Source: a virus | IMG/VR virus record: IMGVR_UViG_3300047274_000119 | Span: 1 to 30,313 of that record | Direction: 5' to 3' (one strand) | DNA length: 30,313 bases | Shown here: positions 16,901 to 23,519 of the stretch, piece by piece | Layout: each line of letters opens with the position of its first letter | Numbering within the stretch: the first letter of the stretch is position 1 | Position numbers and translations under genes: made by a program | The notes under the pieces: generated by a model | Told to the model about the DNA's origin: nothing | Seen by the model: only the letters and a program-made list of their open reading frames with translations | Database searches by the model: none

Positions 16901-17255
16901 GGATGTTCGCGGCTGGCCGATCACCAATACAAAAGAAATCAATGGCATCAAGCTTGGCGCTGGTGCGCAGTCGGATCTGACGCGGATCGCCAAGAACGAG
17001 ATCACGTTGAACGTATACGGCATGGGCTATGCAGATTTCCGTGGCGCTCTGGAGCAATTAATCTTTTCGCCTCAATACGTCATGTCCAACGATAAGGACA
17101 AAGCTGGGCTTGTCAGGCAGCTGAACGGCTACTTCTACAATGGATTTGAAGATCAACCTGGCGCGATTGCTAATTTGCTGCAACTGCCAGACTATGCTAA
17201 CTTGCGCCAGGCATATGATGATGTGCAGGCGCTTAAAGAACAGGGCATCAGATGA
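13992..17255 (+). CDS. Large internal virion (ejection) protein, gp16-like position
   Basis: This 1,087-residue protein is the last and largest of the ejection block, as gp16 is in T7 (1,318). The first 370 residues are Ala/Gln-rich helix. Around residues 400-440 comes EAYLAGLLSSPATQAKNLLGG, quoted here only for its SSPATQ-x-KNLLGG core, then a hydrophobic amphipathic segment (MLYQIPEEMISGLIGAG). I recall similar 'LSGPATHxxN' cores in large phage polyvalent proteins. No lytic transglycosylase motif was found, unlike T7 gp16. Residues 640-760 include a possible membrane-associating part. The stop overlaps the fibre start (ATGA). Confidence 0.8.
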   Translation: MAVDPQQLATEQDQRQAITQMGAPTEFAQGPEQAVRVAGPFAEGFIELLGKMKGSVQAAPGATTPGRVPTPQERRLTDDPRFSERATKEALAPQVLSPEGVTRFQERGLQAPAVNAPLTAQPQVDVLQSATSALNDQAAEAATNAEAIRTDASKALNAETQGFRPETGVAPEEITDPVLDALSQRDLQIKSLKDGGDFNFDYMATTDDVKATITAVAETLSSEQAAVTRGVVTNKTTIEEASKLAADEIGLTRQLLKRRVGDGALNAAEMVAARDLLVRSATKLTDLAEKVKTGEGTAVDRLALRRQLAIHAGIQLQLKGSQTEAARALQSFRIPVSGELNAQRMSEEALRALTDSGFDGAGDAALAQRILDMGRLPEGKRLAALNKLTERGWFLKTSDAINEAYLAGLLSSPATQAKNLLGGVSFMLYQIPEEMISGLIGAGIRKVKGKDSAYNLREDQVYVSDAMVRMKGWIDSVGDAFRIASIAARTEIPTDQVTKLDYSVGSIRWDNENLFARGINNFGKMTRIPFRMLLAGDEFFKTVSQRGELYVAAHRRYQAGLRAGEDPQRALDEAGMVLLDPRAVSDDLVLKSRYDTMTADTGEIGRLAGKLQSIPILGRILVPFSTAPTNEVMRTLERLPLPTSIINGFANMRGVNGPKAQQLAMGRAAVGSMTFAYAAHLAAQGRITGPTPENSKERQALPPGWQPYSIVLRGPNFPKDEDGDYLPMYDEYGRPNGPLNYVNYAGYGPVSAVVGLGATIPQMMAMSLDSETLQKIPAVALGAVLDYYKEVPMMQGLAQIFEFGRDLEAESILRSPAVAATPIGLPNIYSSLQRALLRANDPTKITPRDDVEYYTMEEAEAGFAAGDRRFTLRDGRIDYSLVGVPKGDSGTQLRESLTMLRAYQQQDSMFADERDLNAVMYDTLGNVIGAEDVSFSARPGLSLWNLTTGLVVKPGRELTAVESEMMKLARDVRGWPITNTKEINGIKLGAGAQSDLTRIAKNEITLNVYGMGYADFRGALEQLIFSPQYVMSNDKDKAGLVRQLNGYFYNGFEDQPGAIANLLQLPDYANLRQAYDDVQALKEQGIR

Positions 17256-18427
17256 CGGTCAGCAGCAGCACCAGCCGGGTATCGTACAACGGCAACGGAT
17301 CGACCACGGTCTTCGCCTACACGTTCAGGATCTTTGACCAGGATGACCTGACGGTCATCATCCGCTCGGCCAATGGCACCGAGACGGTTAAGACCATCAC
17401 GACCCACTACACGGTCAGCGGTGTCGGCAGCGCAGGCGGCGGCAACGTGACGATGCTCACGGCGCCGGCATCCGGTGAGACGCTGGTGATCATCCGTGAG
17501 CAGGATCTGATCCAAGAGCTGGACATCGTGCCGAACGATCCGTTCCCAGCTTCGTCGGTTGAGGATGCGCTCGACAAGCTGACATTCATGGTGCAGCAGC
17601 ACGAAGAGACGCTCGGTCGCACGATCAAGGCATCGCGCACCAATACGATCTCTTCAACAGAATTCACGGTCTCTGCAGCTAATCGTGCGAACAAGGTGTT
17701 TTCGTTTGATGCCAGTGGCGATCTAAGCATCGCGCAAGAAATTGGCACCTTCCTCGGAAACTGGAGTGCATCTACACCTTACAAGCCGCGAGATTTAGTT
17801 AAAGACACATCGACCAACAACATTTTTATCTGTGTCACGGCTCATACATCAAGCGGTGCGCAGCCGATTACCACTAACGTGGACAGCGCCAAGTGGGTGT
17901 TGATTGTAGATGCGGCGGCGGCGGCGGCGTCTGCGGCAGCTGCAGCGGCTAGCGAATCTGCCGCTGCGTCTAGCGCATCTTCCGCATCATCGTCAGCCAG
18001 CGCGGCTTCTGTGGATGCAACATATATTGCCGAAGTTGCAGTAAACTATCTTGGGGCAAAAACGAGTGACCCCACCCTAGACAACGAGGGCAATGCGCTC
18101 ATCGCAGGGCAACTATATTTTAATTCGGTTTCCGGCGACATGCGTGTTTACACGGGTTCGGCATGGTCAATTGCATATCTTCCAGCTACGGGCTATGTGA
18201 CACTCACTGGAACTGAGACGCTTCTAAACAAAACGCTCAACGATCTAAAGATTTCTCTCGGCGGAACCAATGGTACCACAGGGCAATCTCTTATTTCTCA
18301 GGGACCTGGGCTTGCGCCAACTTGGGGTTCGTCCAGTGGAATTGCACAAGGATTTGTCACCCAATCTACTGGCGGCAATGCGCCTCCAGGTTCCTCCACC
18401 CCGTCTGATTCCATCGCTCTGATCTAA
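17252..18427 (+). CDS. Tail fibre protein with T7-type N-terminal attachment domain
   Basis: The fibre binds the host and attaches to the tail through its N-terminus. Residues 1-130 match the T7 gp17 N-terminal domain pattern: YNGNGSTTVFAYTFRIFDQDDL, key residues Y-x-G-x-G-x-T-x-F-x-Y-x-F, then YTVSG, IIREQDL, the IVPNDPFPASSVEDALDKL region and the HEETLGRTIK end. Next come a short beta module (GNWSASTPYKPRDLV, FICVTAHTSSG) like small carbohydrate-binding folds and an Ala/Ser-only helix near 228-250. The C-terminal part carries LGGTNGTTGQSL, a motif often seen before fibre tips. At 391 residues it is shorter than T7 gp17 (553), and the tip may be supplied by downstream genes. Confidence 0.88.
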   Translation: MTVSSSTSRVSYNGNGSTTVFAYTFRIFDQDDLTVIIRSANGTETVKTITTHYTVSGVGSAGGGNVTMLTAPASGETLVIIREQDLIQELDIVPNDPFPASSVEDALDKLTFMVQQHEETLGRTIKASRTNTISSTEFTVSAANRANKVFSFDASGDLSIAQEIGTFLGNWSASTPYKPRDLVKDTSTNNIFICVTAHTSSGAQPITTNVDSAKWVLIVDAAAAAASAAAAAASESAAASSASSASSSASAASVDATYIAEVAVNYLGAKTSDPTLDNEGNALIAGQLYFNSVSGDMRVYTGSAWSIAYLPATGYVTLTGTETLLNKTLNDLKISLGGTNGTTGQSLISQGPGLAPTWGSSSGIAQGFVTQSTGGNAPPGSSTPSDSIALI

Positions 18428-18436
18428 GGAGAAATC

Positions 18437-18838
18437 ATGGCTACCTCAGCTCAATACGCCGCTGTACCTAAGATTGGCGCAGCCCTTCTCACCACGGCAG
18501 ATACATCTCTGACGGCACCTACGACAGTTGGCACTGTGGTCACGGCAGGTTCATCTGGAACTCGGATCGACTACATCGACATTCAGGGCGTTGCCACGAC
18601 ACTCTCGGGTCTTGTGAACCTGTTTATCTACGATGGCACCAACTACCGTCTATGGGCGCAGGTTCCTGTCTTGCCTATTACGTCTAGCACCACGGCTCCG
18701 GCTTTTGCCGCTACGCTGTCAAGCAACAGTCACGCCAACATTATGCCGCTGGTGCTCCCTTCGGGCCACTCTCTCCGTGCGACGACTTCGGTGGCTCAGA
18801 CCGGGATCAATGTCATTGGCTTGGGAGGTGACTTCTAA
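18437..18838 (+). CDS. Probable fibre-associated small structural protein
   Basis: A 133-residue protein rich in Thr, Ser, Ala and Gly with regularly alternating beta-forming residues (LVNLFIYDGTNYRLWAQVPV). It has no Cys and little charge. It starts behind AAGGAGAAATC, 10 nt after the fibre stop, and its own stop overlaps the next start (TAATG). The composition and place suggest a small beta-sandwich virion protein, perhaps a fibre tip or connector. I recall similar proteins next to fibre genes in other phages but cannot name a family. Confidence 0.7.
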   Translation: MATSAQYAAVPKIGAALLTTADTSLTAPTTVGTVVTAGSSGTRIDYIDIQGVATTLSGLVNLFIYDGTNYRLWAQVPVLPITSSTTAPAFAATLSSNSHANIMPLVLPSGHSLRATTSVAQTGINVIGLGGDF

Positions 18839-20103
18839 TGAACAAAGGTCAATACGGTTTTGGTCTTCCGCCCAATCAGGCCACTCGGGTAGCTCCTCCC
18901 GTCTTCACCCGAAGCAGAAACTATACGGTTCCCGGAACGTACAACGACTTTGTCGTCCCTCAAAACGTGTACCAAATCCAAGCTTTTGTGGTTGGGGCAG
19001 GTGGTTCTGGTGCTGCTGGAACCACGAACAATGGTGGCGGCGGTGGCGGCGGATTTGCTTTGGGCATCATTGATGTGGTTCCCGGACAAACTCTTTCAAC
19101 GATCACAGTTGGTTCTGGTGGTGCCGCTGCGGCTAGCGGAAACAACGGCAACTCTGGTGGCACGTCATCCATCGGCTCTTTGATGTCGGCCACTGGTGGC
19201 TCTGGTGGCTCAAGAGCCACAACGACAGCGGCACTTACTGGTGCAGCGGGTGGCACAGGCAGCGTTGCAAATCTCCGGGGTGCTTACACGGCATCCGGTG
19301 GTGCGGGTGGTGGAAAAACTAACACCTCTTCTTCCGCTTCAGATAATGGGTTTGGTGGAGGTGGTTCTGGCTCCTTGCTTGGAACCGGCGGGGATGGTGG
19401 CTCGTTCACCGGGAACACAACTGGTGCCATAAGGTACTTTGGCACGGGCGGTGGGGGCTGGGGTGGTCGAGGCGGTCACAATGGCACCAGCGGCTCGGCT
19501 ATAGCTCAGAGTGGCGCTGGCACTGGCGGCGGCGGCCTTTTCCCCGGCGGAGATTTTCTCCAAACAAGCAGCACTCAAACCGCTTCTTCTGGAACCGGAG
19601 GCGGTGGCTCCGCTTCGGCGGGAGGGGCAACGTCAGCTTCCAATGCCTCTGCAACCAACGGTGGCTTGGGGATTCTTGCTGCTCGCGGCATTGGCTCTAC
19701 AACTTCAGGGAGCACGACCTCGGGCAGCTCCGTTGCAGTTGTACCCCCGTCTTTCAACTACTTTTTGTCCTTTATAACCCCGGAAATTCTTAACGGCTCT
19801 GGAGGTGGAGGAGGTGATAAGACTGTTACTCTCCAGTCTGCGGGAGATGGCGGTATTGGTGGCGGAGGCGGTGGTGGCGAAAGCGGCACCCTTGGCGGCA
19901 CTGGTGGTATCGGTGGTGGAGGCGGTGGTGGTGTCGGGAGTTCTGACTCCGGTGGTAGTGGCGGTATTGGTGGTGGAGGTGGCGGCGCTGCTCAAGGCGT
20001 TGGCGGAAATGGTGGTATTGGCGGGGGCGGCGGCGGTGGCAATGCGTCATCCGGCGCTGGTGGCAACGGCCTCGTTGTTTTGATGTGGACGGAGGGATAC
20101 TAA
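18838..20103 (+). CDS. Glycine-rich adhesin / fibre tip candidate
   Basis: A 421-residue protein. Residues 1-60 form a short beta domain (YTVPGTYNDFVVPQNVYQIQ and FVVGAGGSG) that introduces many phage and bacterial glycine-rich proteins. The rest is dominated by Gly, Ser, Thr and Ala with repeated runs of six to eight glycines. The last 90 residues contain four GGIGGGGG units, encoded at 19849, 19903, 19960 and 20011. Poly-glycine strips packed into a polyglycine-II core are known from the gp38-type adhesins of T4-like phages such as S16. A similar receptor-binding role is inferred. The sequence ends in a hydrophobic NGLVVLMWTEGY strand. Confidence 0.78.
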   Translation: MNKGQYGFGLPPNQATRVAPPVFTRSRNYTVPGTYNDFVVPQNVYQIQAFVVGAGGSGAAGTTNNGGGGGGGFALGIIDVVPGQTLSTITVGSGGAAAASGNNGNSGGTSSIGSLMSATGGSGGSRATTTAALTGAAGGTGSVANLRGAYTASGGAGGGKTNTSSSASDNGFGGGGSGSLLGTGGDGGSFTGNTTGAIRYFGTGGGGWGGRGGHNGTSGSAIAQSGAGTGGGGLFPGGDFLQTSSTQTASSGTGGGGSASAGGATSASNASATNGGLGILAARGIGSTTSGSTTSGSSVAVVPPSFNYFLSFITPEILNGSGGGGGDKTVTLQSAGDGGIGGGGGGGESGTLGGTGGIGGGGGGGVGSSDSGGSGGIGGGGGGAAQGVGGNGGIGGGGGGGNASSGAGGNGLVVLMWTEGY

Positions 20104-20105
20104 TC

Positions 20106-20498
20106 ATGAAGTACGCATGGATTGAAGCTGACAAGATCAGAGACATCTGCCTTGGCGACCCGGTGTCCTGTTATCACCCTGACGTAGCCCAGTTCTACAA
20201 CACACTGGTGCCTGACGACGCAGCGAATGGCGACGGTTGGGTCAATGACACCCTCGTAAAACCAGAGCCTCCTGCCCCTCCTGCTCCAGCACCTCGTACT
20301 TGGGATGCCGCCAGTGTGCGTCAACATCTTACTCTCGGTGAGAAAGTGAAGTGGGACAATGATGCCTCTCCCGAGGTTGTCACTGCAAAGCAGGAGCTTT
20401 CTTCTGCCAAGGGCGTTGACGACACCACGGAAATCCTCAACTTGCTTGTCGGCGCTGGGGTTATATCTCAAGCGTCGGCAGACAAAGTTCTCGCCTAA
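20106..20498 (+). CDS. Hypothetical tail-associated protein (130 aa)
   Basis: The ATG at 20106 is chosen over the in-frame ATG 20085. GGAGG (20091-20095) lies 10 nt upstream of it, and it starts just after the adhesin stop. The N-terminus (KYAWIEADKIRDICLG and SCYHPDVAQFYNTLVPDDAANGDGW) is a small folded domain, then a Pro/Ala linker (PEPPAPPAPAPRTWD). A helical C-terminus follows (VRQHLTLGEKVKWDND and beyond). The N-terminal pattern is one I recall from small proteins next to tail-fibre genes in various phages. Position directly after the adhesin allows a fibre chaperone or fibre cap role, but this is a guess. Confidence 0.65.
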   Translation: MKYAWIEADKIRDICLGDPVSCYHPDVAQFYNTLVPDDAANGDGWVNDTLVKPEPPAPPAPAPRTWDAASVRQHLTLGEKVKWDNDASPEVVTAKQELSSAKGVDDTTEILNLLVGAGVISQASADKVLA

Positions 20499-20519
20499 GT
20501 CTTTGCAGGAATGAGCGCG

Positions 20520-20744
20520 ATGGAAGTTGTTGATACAATCATGCAGTGGATCGTTGCCCCGGTTGCGGGCTTTGTTCTGTGGATGTACCGCACGCAGCAA
20601 GACCATGCCACCAAGCTGGCTGTTCTTTCTGCCGTACATGAGGCGAACAAAGAAGCCCACGACCGGGAATTTAAAGAGCTGCGTGAGAGCTTCAAGCGCG
20701 TGTTTGAAAAGCTGGACGGCATTGAGGCCGCGTTGCGGAAGTGA
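20520..20744 (+). CDS. Small membrane protein with C-terminal coiled coil
   Basis: The ATG at 20520 (MEVVD) has AGGA at 20507-20510 nine bases upstream. An in-frame ATG at 20511 abuts that site and is less likely. The 74-residue product has one membrane span (IVAPVAGFVLWMY, about residues 10-23). A charged helix rich in Glu, Lys and heptad-spaced hydrophobics (EFKELRESFKRVFEKLDGIE) then follows. The layout is like single-span phage holins or accessory lysis proteins. Its place at the head of the membrane and lysis cassette supports this, but no family was recognised. Confidence 0.65.
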   Translation: MEVVDTIMQWIVAPVAGFVLWMYRTQQDHATKLAVLSAVHEANKEAHDREFKELRESFKRVFEKLDGIEAALRK

Positions 20745-20884
20745 CCGTGCCGTTGATCTGGGTGGGCTATACCCACCTCTGGATCGACGGGCGCATGGTA
20801 TTTGTCAAGATTTGCAGGTATACTGCTGACATCGCGCTGGCGGTTGATCCGCTGTCGTTTTGTCCGCCGTTCTGGAGCCTGTAG
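20741..20884 (+). CDS. Short possible protein (45-47 aa) overlapping its neighbour
   Basis: An open frame begins at GTG 20741, overlapping the preceding TGA (GTGA). A second GTG at 20747 is also in frame. It ends TAG 20882-20884, directly before the ATG of the next gene at 20885. The product reads as a short hydrophobic and aromatic peptide (WVGYTHLWIDGRMVFVK, then FCPPFWSL), with two Cys. Start-stop junctions on both sides and the absence of any other gene in this 140-bp space support it; there is no clear ribosome binding site. It is shorter than most gene finders accept. Confidence 0.4.
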   Translation: MTVPLIWVGYTHLWIDGRMVFVKICRYTADIALAVDPLSFCPPFWSL

Positions 20885-21376
20885 ATGTTCGACCCAGTTA
20901 GCATTGGCATGGCCATCTCTGTCGGCAGCAAGGCTTTTGGCCTGCTGAAGCAAGGCATTGCGGCTGGGCGTGAGATCCAAGACATGGCGTCTCAGTTGTC
21001 AGAGTGGGGCAAGGCTGTCTCTGACATTGCCTATGCCGCTGACAAAGCCAACGAGCCGCCTGGCATATTCAAGACGCTCTTCGGTGGTGGCAATCAGCAA
21101 ACGGCGATCGACATCTTCGCGGCGCAGAAGCAGTGCGAACAGCAGCGCAAGGAGCTGCGGCAGCTCATCAGCTACACCTACGGCAACGATGCTTGGCTAG
21201 ATTTCCAGAACATTGAACGCCGGGTGCGAGAGCAACAGCGCGAACAGGTCTACCGCCGCCGTGAGATCATCGAATCGATCATGGAATTTTTGCTGTGGTC
21301 GGGTATAATCTTGACCACGATGGTGCTGGCTGGCGTCGGCCTGTACTTCTGGGGCGTCTATCTGGGGAGGTGGTAA
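20885..21376 (+). CDS. Phage protein with C-terminal membrane anchor (163 aa)
   Basis: ATG 20885 follows GGAG at 20874-20877. Residues 1-60 form an amphipathic Gly/Ala-rich helix (SIGMAISVGSKAFGLLKQGI). Residues 70-135 are a highly charged Arg/Gln/Glu helix (QQRKELRQLISYTYG, ERRVREQQREQVYRRRE). Residues about 138-158 are one membrane span (LLWSGIILTTMVLAGVGLYF). A cytoplasmic helical domain with a C-terminal anchor is the likely topology. I recall related proteins just before small membrane proteins in aquatic phages. Function unknown; location within the lysis cassette suggests a holin-associated or membrane role. Confidence 0.7.
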   Translation: MFDPVSIGMAISVGSKAFGLLKQGIAAGREIQDMASQLSEWGKAVSDIAYAADKANEPPGIFKTLFGGGNQQTAIDIFAAQKQCEQQRKELRQLISYTYGNDAWLDFQNIERRVREQQREQVYRRREIIESIMEFLLWSGIILTTMVLAGVGLYFWGVYLGRW

Positions 21377-21377
21377 G

Positions 21378-21569
21378 ATGGCACTAGAGCATTGGATATG
21401 GCCTGCCTTTGCAATTGGTATTGCATTGGTATTCTATTTCAGCGGCGACGGCTTTTATCGCTACCCCTGCCAGGATCCACAAAACTGGGCTGCCTTGGAG
21501 TGCCAACCGCCGATCTGCCTTCGCACCAAGAACTGCGCCGATGATCTAACTGGAGGGGCTGCGCCATGA
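21378..21569 (+). CDS. Cys-rich single-span membrane protein (PCQDPxNW motif)
   Basis: A 63-residue protein with one N-terminal membrane span (about residues 6-21, IWPAFAIGIALVFYF) without a lipobox, so it should remain anchored. After it comes a compact Cys-rich segment: YPCQDPQNWAALECQPP, then ICLRTKNC. Four cysteines spaced this way could form two disulphides in the periplasm. I recall the PCQDPxNW-x-x-x-x-C pattern from marine T4-like and podovirus genes of unknown function; this was not checked. It overlaps the next gene by 4 nt (ATGA). Rz1-like spanin function is possible but nothing shows it. Confidence 0.7.
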   Translation: MALEHWIWPAFAIGIALVFYFSGDGFYRYPCQDPQNWAALECQPPICLRTKNCADDLTGGAAP

Positions 21570-21847
21570 GCAAGAACGATCCTGACTTCCTCGAAGCCAA
21601 GCTGCGCTATTTCATCGGCGTTTCGCTGACCCTGATCCTTGGCGGCAGCATCTTCATCATCCTGTACTCGCTGGTCTTCGTGACCCAGCCGCTGGGTGAA
21701 AGTTCAGAAAATGACCGCGCCCTGTTTTCCATCCTTACTCCGATCGCCAGCTTTATCACTGGTGCTTTGGGCGGCGTGATGGCTGCAGGGAATAACCGCA
21801 AAAAGGGTGGCGATGACGAGCCGCCGGCACAGGAGTACACCGAATGA
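21566..21847 (+). CDS. Putative holin (two membrane spans)
   Basis: A 93-residue protein with a charged N-terminus (MSKNDPDFLEAKLR). A first span covers about residues 16-38 (FIGVSLTLILGGSIFIILYSLVF), a polar loop (QPLGESSENDRA) follows, and a second span covers about 52-72 (FSILTPIASFITGALGGVMAAG). The end is Lys/Glu-rich and charged. Two-span proteins of this size close to an endolysin gene are typical class II holins, which open the inner membrane for the endolysin. The gene overlaps both neighbours by 4 nt. The lysis role is inferred from topology and place. Confidence 0.68.
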   Translation: MSKNDPDFLEAKLRYFIGVSLTLILGGSIFIILYSLVFVTQPLGESSENDRALFSILTPIASFITGALGGVMAAGNNRKKGGDDEPPAQEYTE

Positions 21848-22071
21848 TTGGACGCATCGTAGGAATGCTTGTTGGCCGCAAGCTGAAAGAGAAGGCCGTT
21901 GATGCTGTGCTGGACAAGGTGAACCTGCCTGACCCGGTTGAGAACGCGATCAAGATTGCAGCCACGGGCAACGTCGGCGATCTGCTCGGCGGCATGGGCA
22001 AGGACATGGCGCAGGAAGCTGTGCTTGGTGAGATCACCAAGAAGGTTCGCATCAGAAAGCCGAAGAAGTGA
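21844..22071 (+). CDS. Small basic hypothetical protein (75 aa)
   Basis: A 75-residue protein overlapping the holin candidate by 4 nt (ATGA) and the nuclease start by 4 nt (GTGA). It begins with an amphipathic stretch (MIGRIVGMLVGRKLKEKAVDAVLDKV), quoted for its G-R-I-V-G core, then a middle Gly-rich segment (GNVGDLLGGMG) and a basic tail (KKVRIRKPKK). There is no clear membrane span. It might sit on the inner membrane face. Function unknown. Confidence 0.6.
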   Translation: MIGRIVGMLVGRKLKEKAVDAVLDKVNLPDPVENAIKIAATGNVGDLLGGMGKDMAQEAVLGEITKKVRIRKPKK

Positions 22072-22469
22072 AGTGGCTGGCCCTGCTCCTACTGACGGCT
22101 GCGCCTGCTCATGCTTATGAAATTACCCGCGTCATTGACGGCGATACCGTGGAGATTGCGGTGGATTTTCTTCCGTCGCCCCTGCCGCCCAAGCTGTCAA
22201 TCAGGGTCATCGGCATCGATACCCCAGAGAAAGCACCTCGCGCTCAATGCGACGCGGAAGCAGCTTTGGCTAAGAAAGCCAGCGCCTTTACAAAAGACGC
22301 GGTTGCCAATGCGCTTGAGGTCGATGTCAAAATCTTGAAGTGGGACAAGTACGGTGGCCGGGTGCTGGGGACCATCTTTCTAGACCACCAGAGCCTAGCT
22401 GAAAGCCTGATCTCTGCCGGCCTGGCTCGCCCCTACAAGGGCGATGCGAAACAATCCTGGTGTGAATGA
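22068..22469 (+). CDS. Secreted staphylococcal-type nuclease (SNase family)
   Basis: A calcium-dependent nuclease of the SNase (thermonuclease) fold that cleaves DNA and RNA. The GTG start at 22068 overlaps the previous stop (GTGA). Residues 1-16 form a signal peptide ending AHA. The family's key residues are present: Asp26 in IDGDTVE, Arg46, Asp51, Thr52 and Glu54 in RVIGIDTPE, and Arg98 in YGGRVLG. These correspond to Asp21, Arg35, Asp40, Thr41, Glu43 and Arg87 of the S. aureus enzyme. At 133 residues it is a minimal single domain. A secreted nuclease in the lysis cassette suggests it acts in the periplasm or during lysis, degrading host or competing DNA. Confidence 0.9.
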   Translation: MKWLALLLLTAAPAHAYEITRVIDGDTVEIAVDFLPSPLPPKLSIRVIGIDTPEKAPRAQCDAEAALAKKASAFTKDAVANALEVDVKILKWDKYGGRVLGTIFLDHQSLAESLISAGLARPYKGDAKQSWCE

Positions 22470-22480
22470 GGAGATAGACA

Positions 22481-23359
22481 ATGAGCCTTCTGACCGAAGC
22501 CCAACTGGCGGCTATGATCCCGACCAACAAAGAGGTTGCCGCCTGGTGCGAGGAGCTGAACAAAGCCTTGCCCAAATACGACATCACGACGCCGGAAAGG
22601 ATCGCTGGCTTTATCAGCCAGTGCGCCCATGAGAGCATGGACTTCAACGCCATGTCCGAAAACCTGAACTACCGCGAAGAGACCTTGAACAAGGTGTTCC
22701 CGCGTTACTTCGGACCAGGCAAGCGCAACGCTGCAGAGTATGCTCGGAACCCTGAGAAAATTGCCAACTACGTCTACATGGACGAGTTCCGCACCAGCAA
22801 GCTAGGCAATACCCAGCCCGGTGACGGCTGGCGCTTCCGTGGGCGTGGCCTGAAGCAGCTCACCGGGCGGGACAACTACACCCGCTTTGCCAAAGACTAC
22901 GACATGACAGCGGAAGAGGCTGCCGTGTGGGTCGAGACCAAAGAGGGTGCGTTGGCATCGGCCCTGTGGTTCTGGAACACCAACAACCTGAACCCGATTG
23001 CTGACACTGGCAACGTGGCTGCACTCACGAAGAAGATCAACGGCGGGAACATCGGCCTAGCCGATCGCAAGCAGCGCTACGACAAAGCCATGGCTGTGCT
23101 GACGGGCAAGATCCCCTTGCGTGCAGCCAACAGCAAGACTGCCCCGGTCAATCCGCAGATCACCGACGCTGTCACGCAGATCCTGCGCAAAGGATCTAAG
23201 GGTGATGCGGTTAAGAAGATGCAGGCTGCGCTCGGCATCAAGGCTGACGGCGACTTCGGCCCCGGCACTGAGGCTGCGCTGAAGAAGTGGCAGGCAAGCA
23301 ATGGACTGACGGCTGACGGTGTGGCCGGACCAAAGACACTTGGCAAACTGATTGGGTGA
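22481..23359 (+). CDS. Endolysin: GH19 chitinase-like domain plus peptidoglycan-binding domain
   Basis: This enzyme cleaves the glycan strands of the cell wall at the end of infection. Residues about 15-210 are a GH19 lysozyme/chitinase-like domain. The two acidic residues expected at the active site are Glu51 in CAHES and Glu60 in SENLNY, and the substrate-groove segment WRFRGRGLKQLTGRDNY follows near 117-133. A linker with basic residues leads to a peptidoglycan-binding domain at about 225-292 (GSKGDAVKKMQAALG, DGDFGPGTEAALKKWQ, DGVAGPKTLGKL). No signal peptide is present, so export needs a holin. The start has GGAG 11 nt upstream. Confidence 0.94.
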   Translation: MSLLTEAQLAAMIPTNKEVAAWCEELNKALPKYDITTPERIAGFISQCAHESMDFNAMSENLNYREETLNKVFPRYFGPGKRNAAEYARNPEKIANYVYMDEFRTSKLGNTQPGDGWRFRGRGLKQLTGRDNYTRFAKDYDMTAEEAAVWVETKEGALASALWFWNTNNLNPIADTGNVAALTKKINGGNIGLADRKQRYDKAMAVLTGKIPLRAANSKTAPVNPQITDAVTQILRKGSKGDAVKKMQAALGIKADGDFGPGTEAALKKWQASNGLTADGVAGPKTLGKLIG

Positions 23360-23363
23360 CGCG

Positions 23364-23519
23364 ATGGACAAGAAGCCTGGACTGTACGCGAACATGAACA
23401 AGCGCAAGGAAGCTGGCACGTCTCGCGACAAGGACGACAGTACGATCGATGACAAGACCTACTCCCTGATGACCCGCAAGTCTGGGCCATTCAAGGAGAA
23501 GGAGAAGAAGCGTGGCTAA
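23364..23519 (+). CDS. Small basic hypothetical protein (51 aa)
   Basis: A 51-residue frame from ATG 23364 to TAA 23517-23519, just after the endolysin stop, too short for many gene finders. The product is highly charged: KKPGLYANMNKRKEAG at the start, then DKDDSTIDDKTY, and a Lys-rich end (KEKEKKRG). The 'KKPGLYANxxxKR' start recalls small proteins common in aquatic phages. It overlaps the next GTG start by 8 nt, and the AAGGAGAAGGAGAAG near its end doubles as the next ribosome binding site. Function unknown; a DNA-binding role is possible. Confidence 0.6.
   Translation: MDKKPGLYANMNKRKEAGTSRDKDDSTIDDKTYSLMTRKSGPFKEKEKKRG

Noticed and set aside
17912-17926. GCG-repeat microsatellite in the fibre gene
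   Set aside because: The short (GCG)n run encodes the Ala-rich helix and is explained by that coding function.
19339-19995. Minus-strand frames opposite the glycine-rich gene
   Set aside because: Low-complexity GGT/GGC codons give open reverse frames rich in Pro, Ala and Thr; they have no starts with ribosome binding sites.
17252-20498. Diversity-generating retroelement at the fibre locus
   Set aside because: Terminase-first podoviruses such as BPP-1 carry one, but no reverse transcriptase frame and no template/variable repeat pair is seen here.
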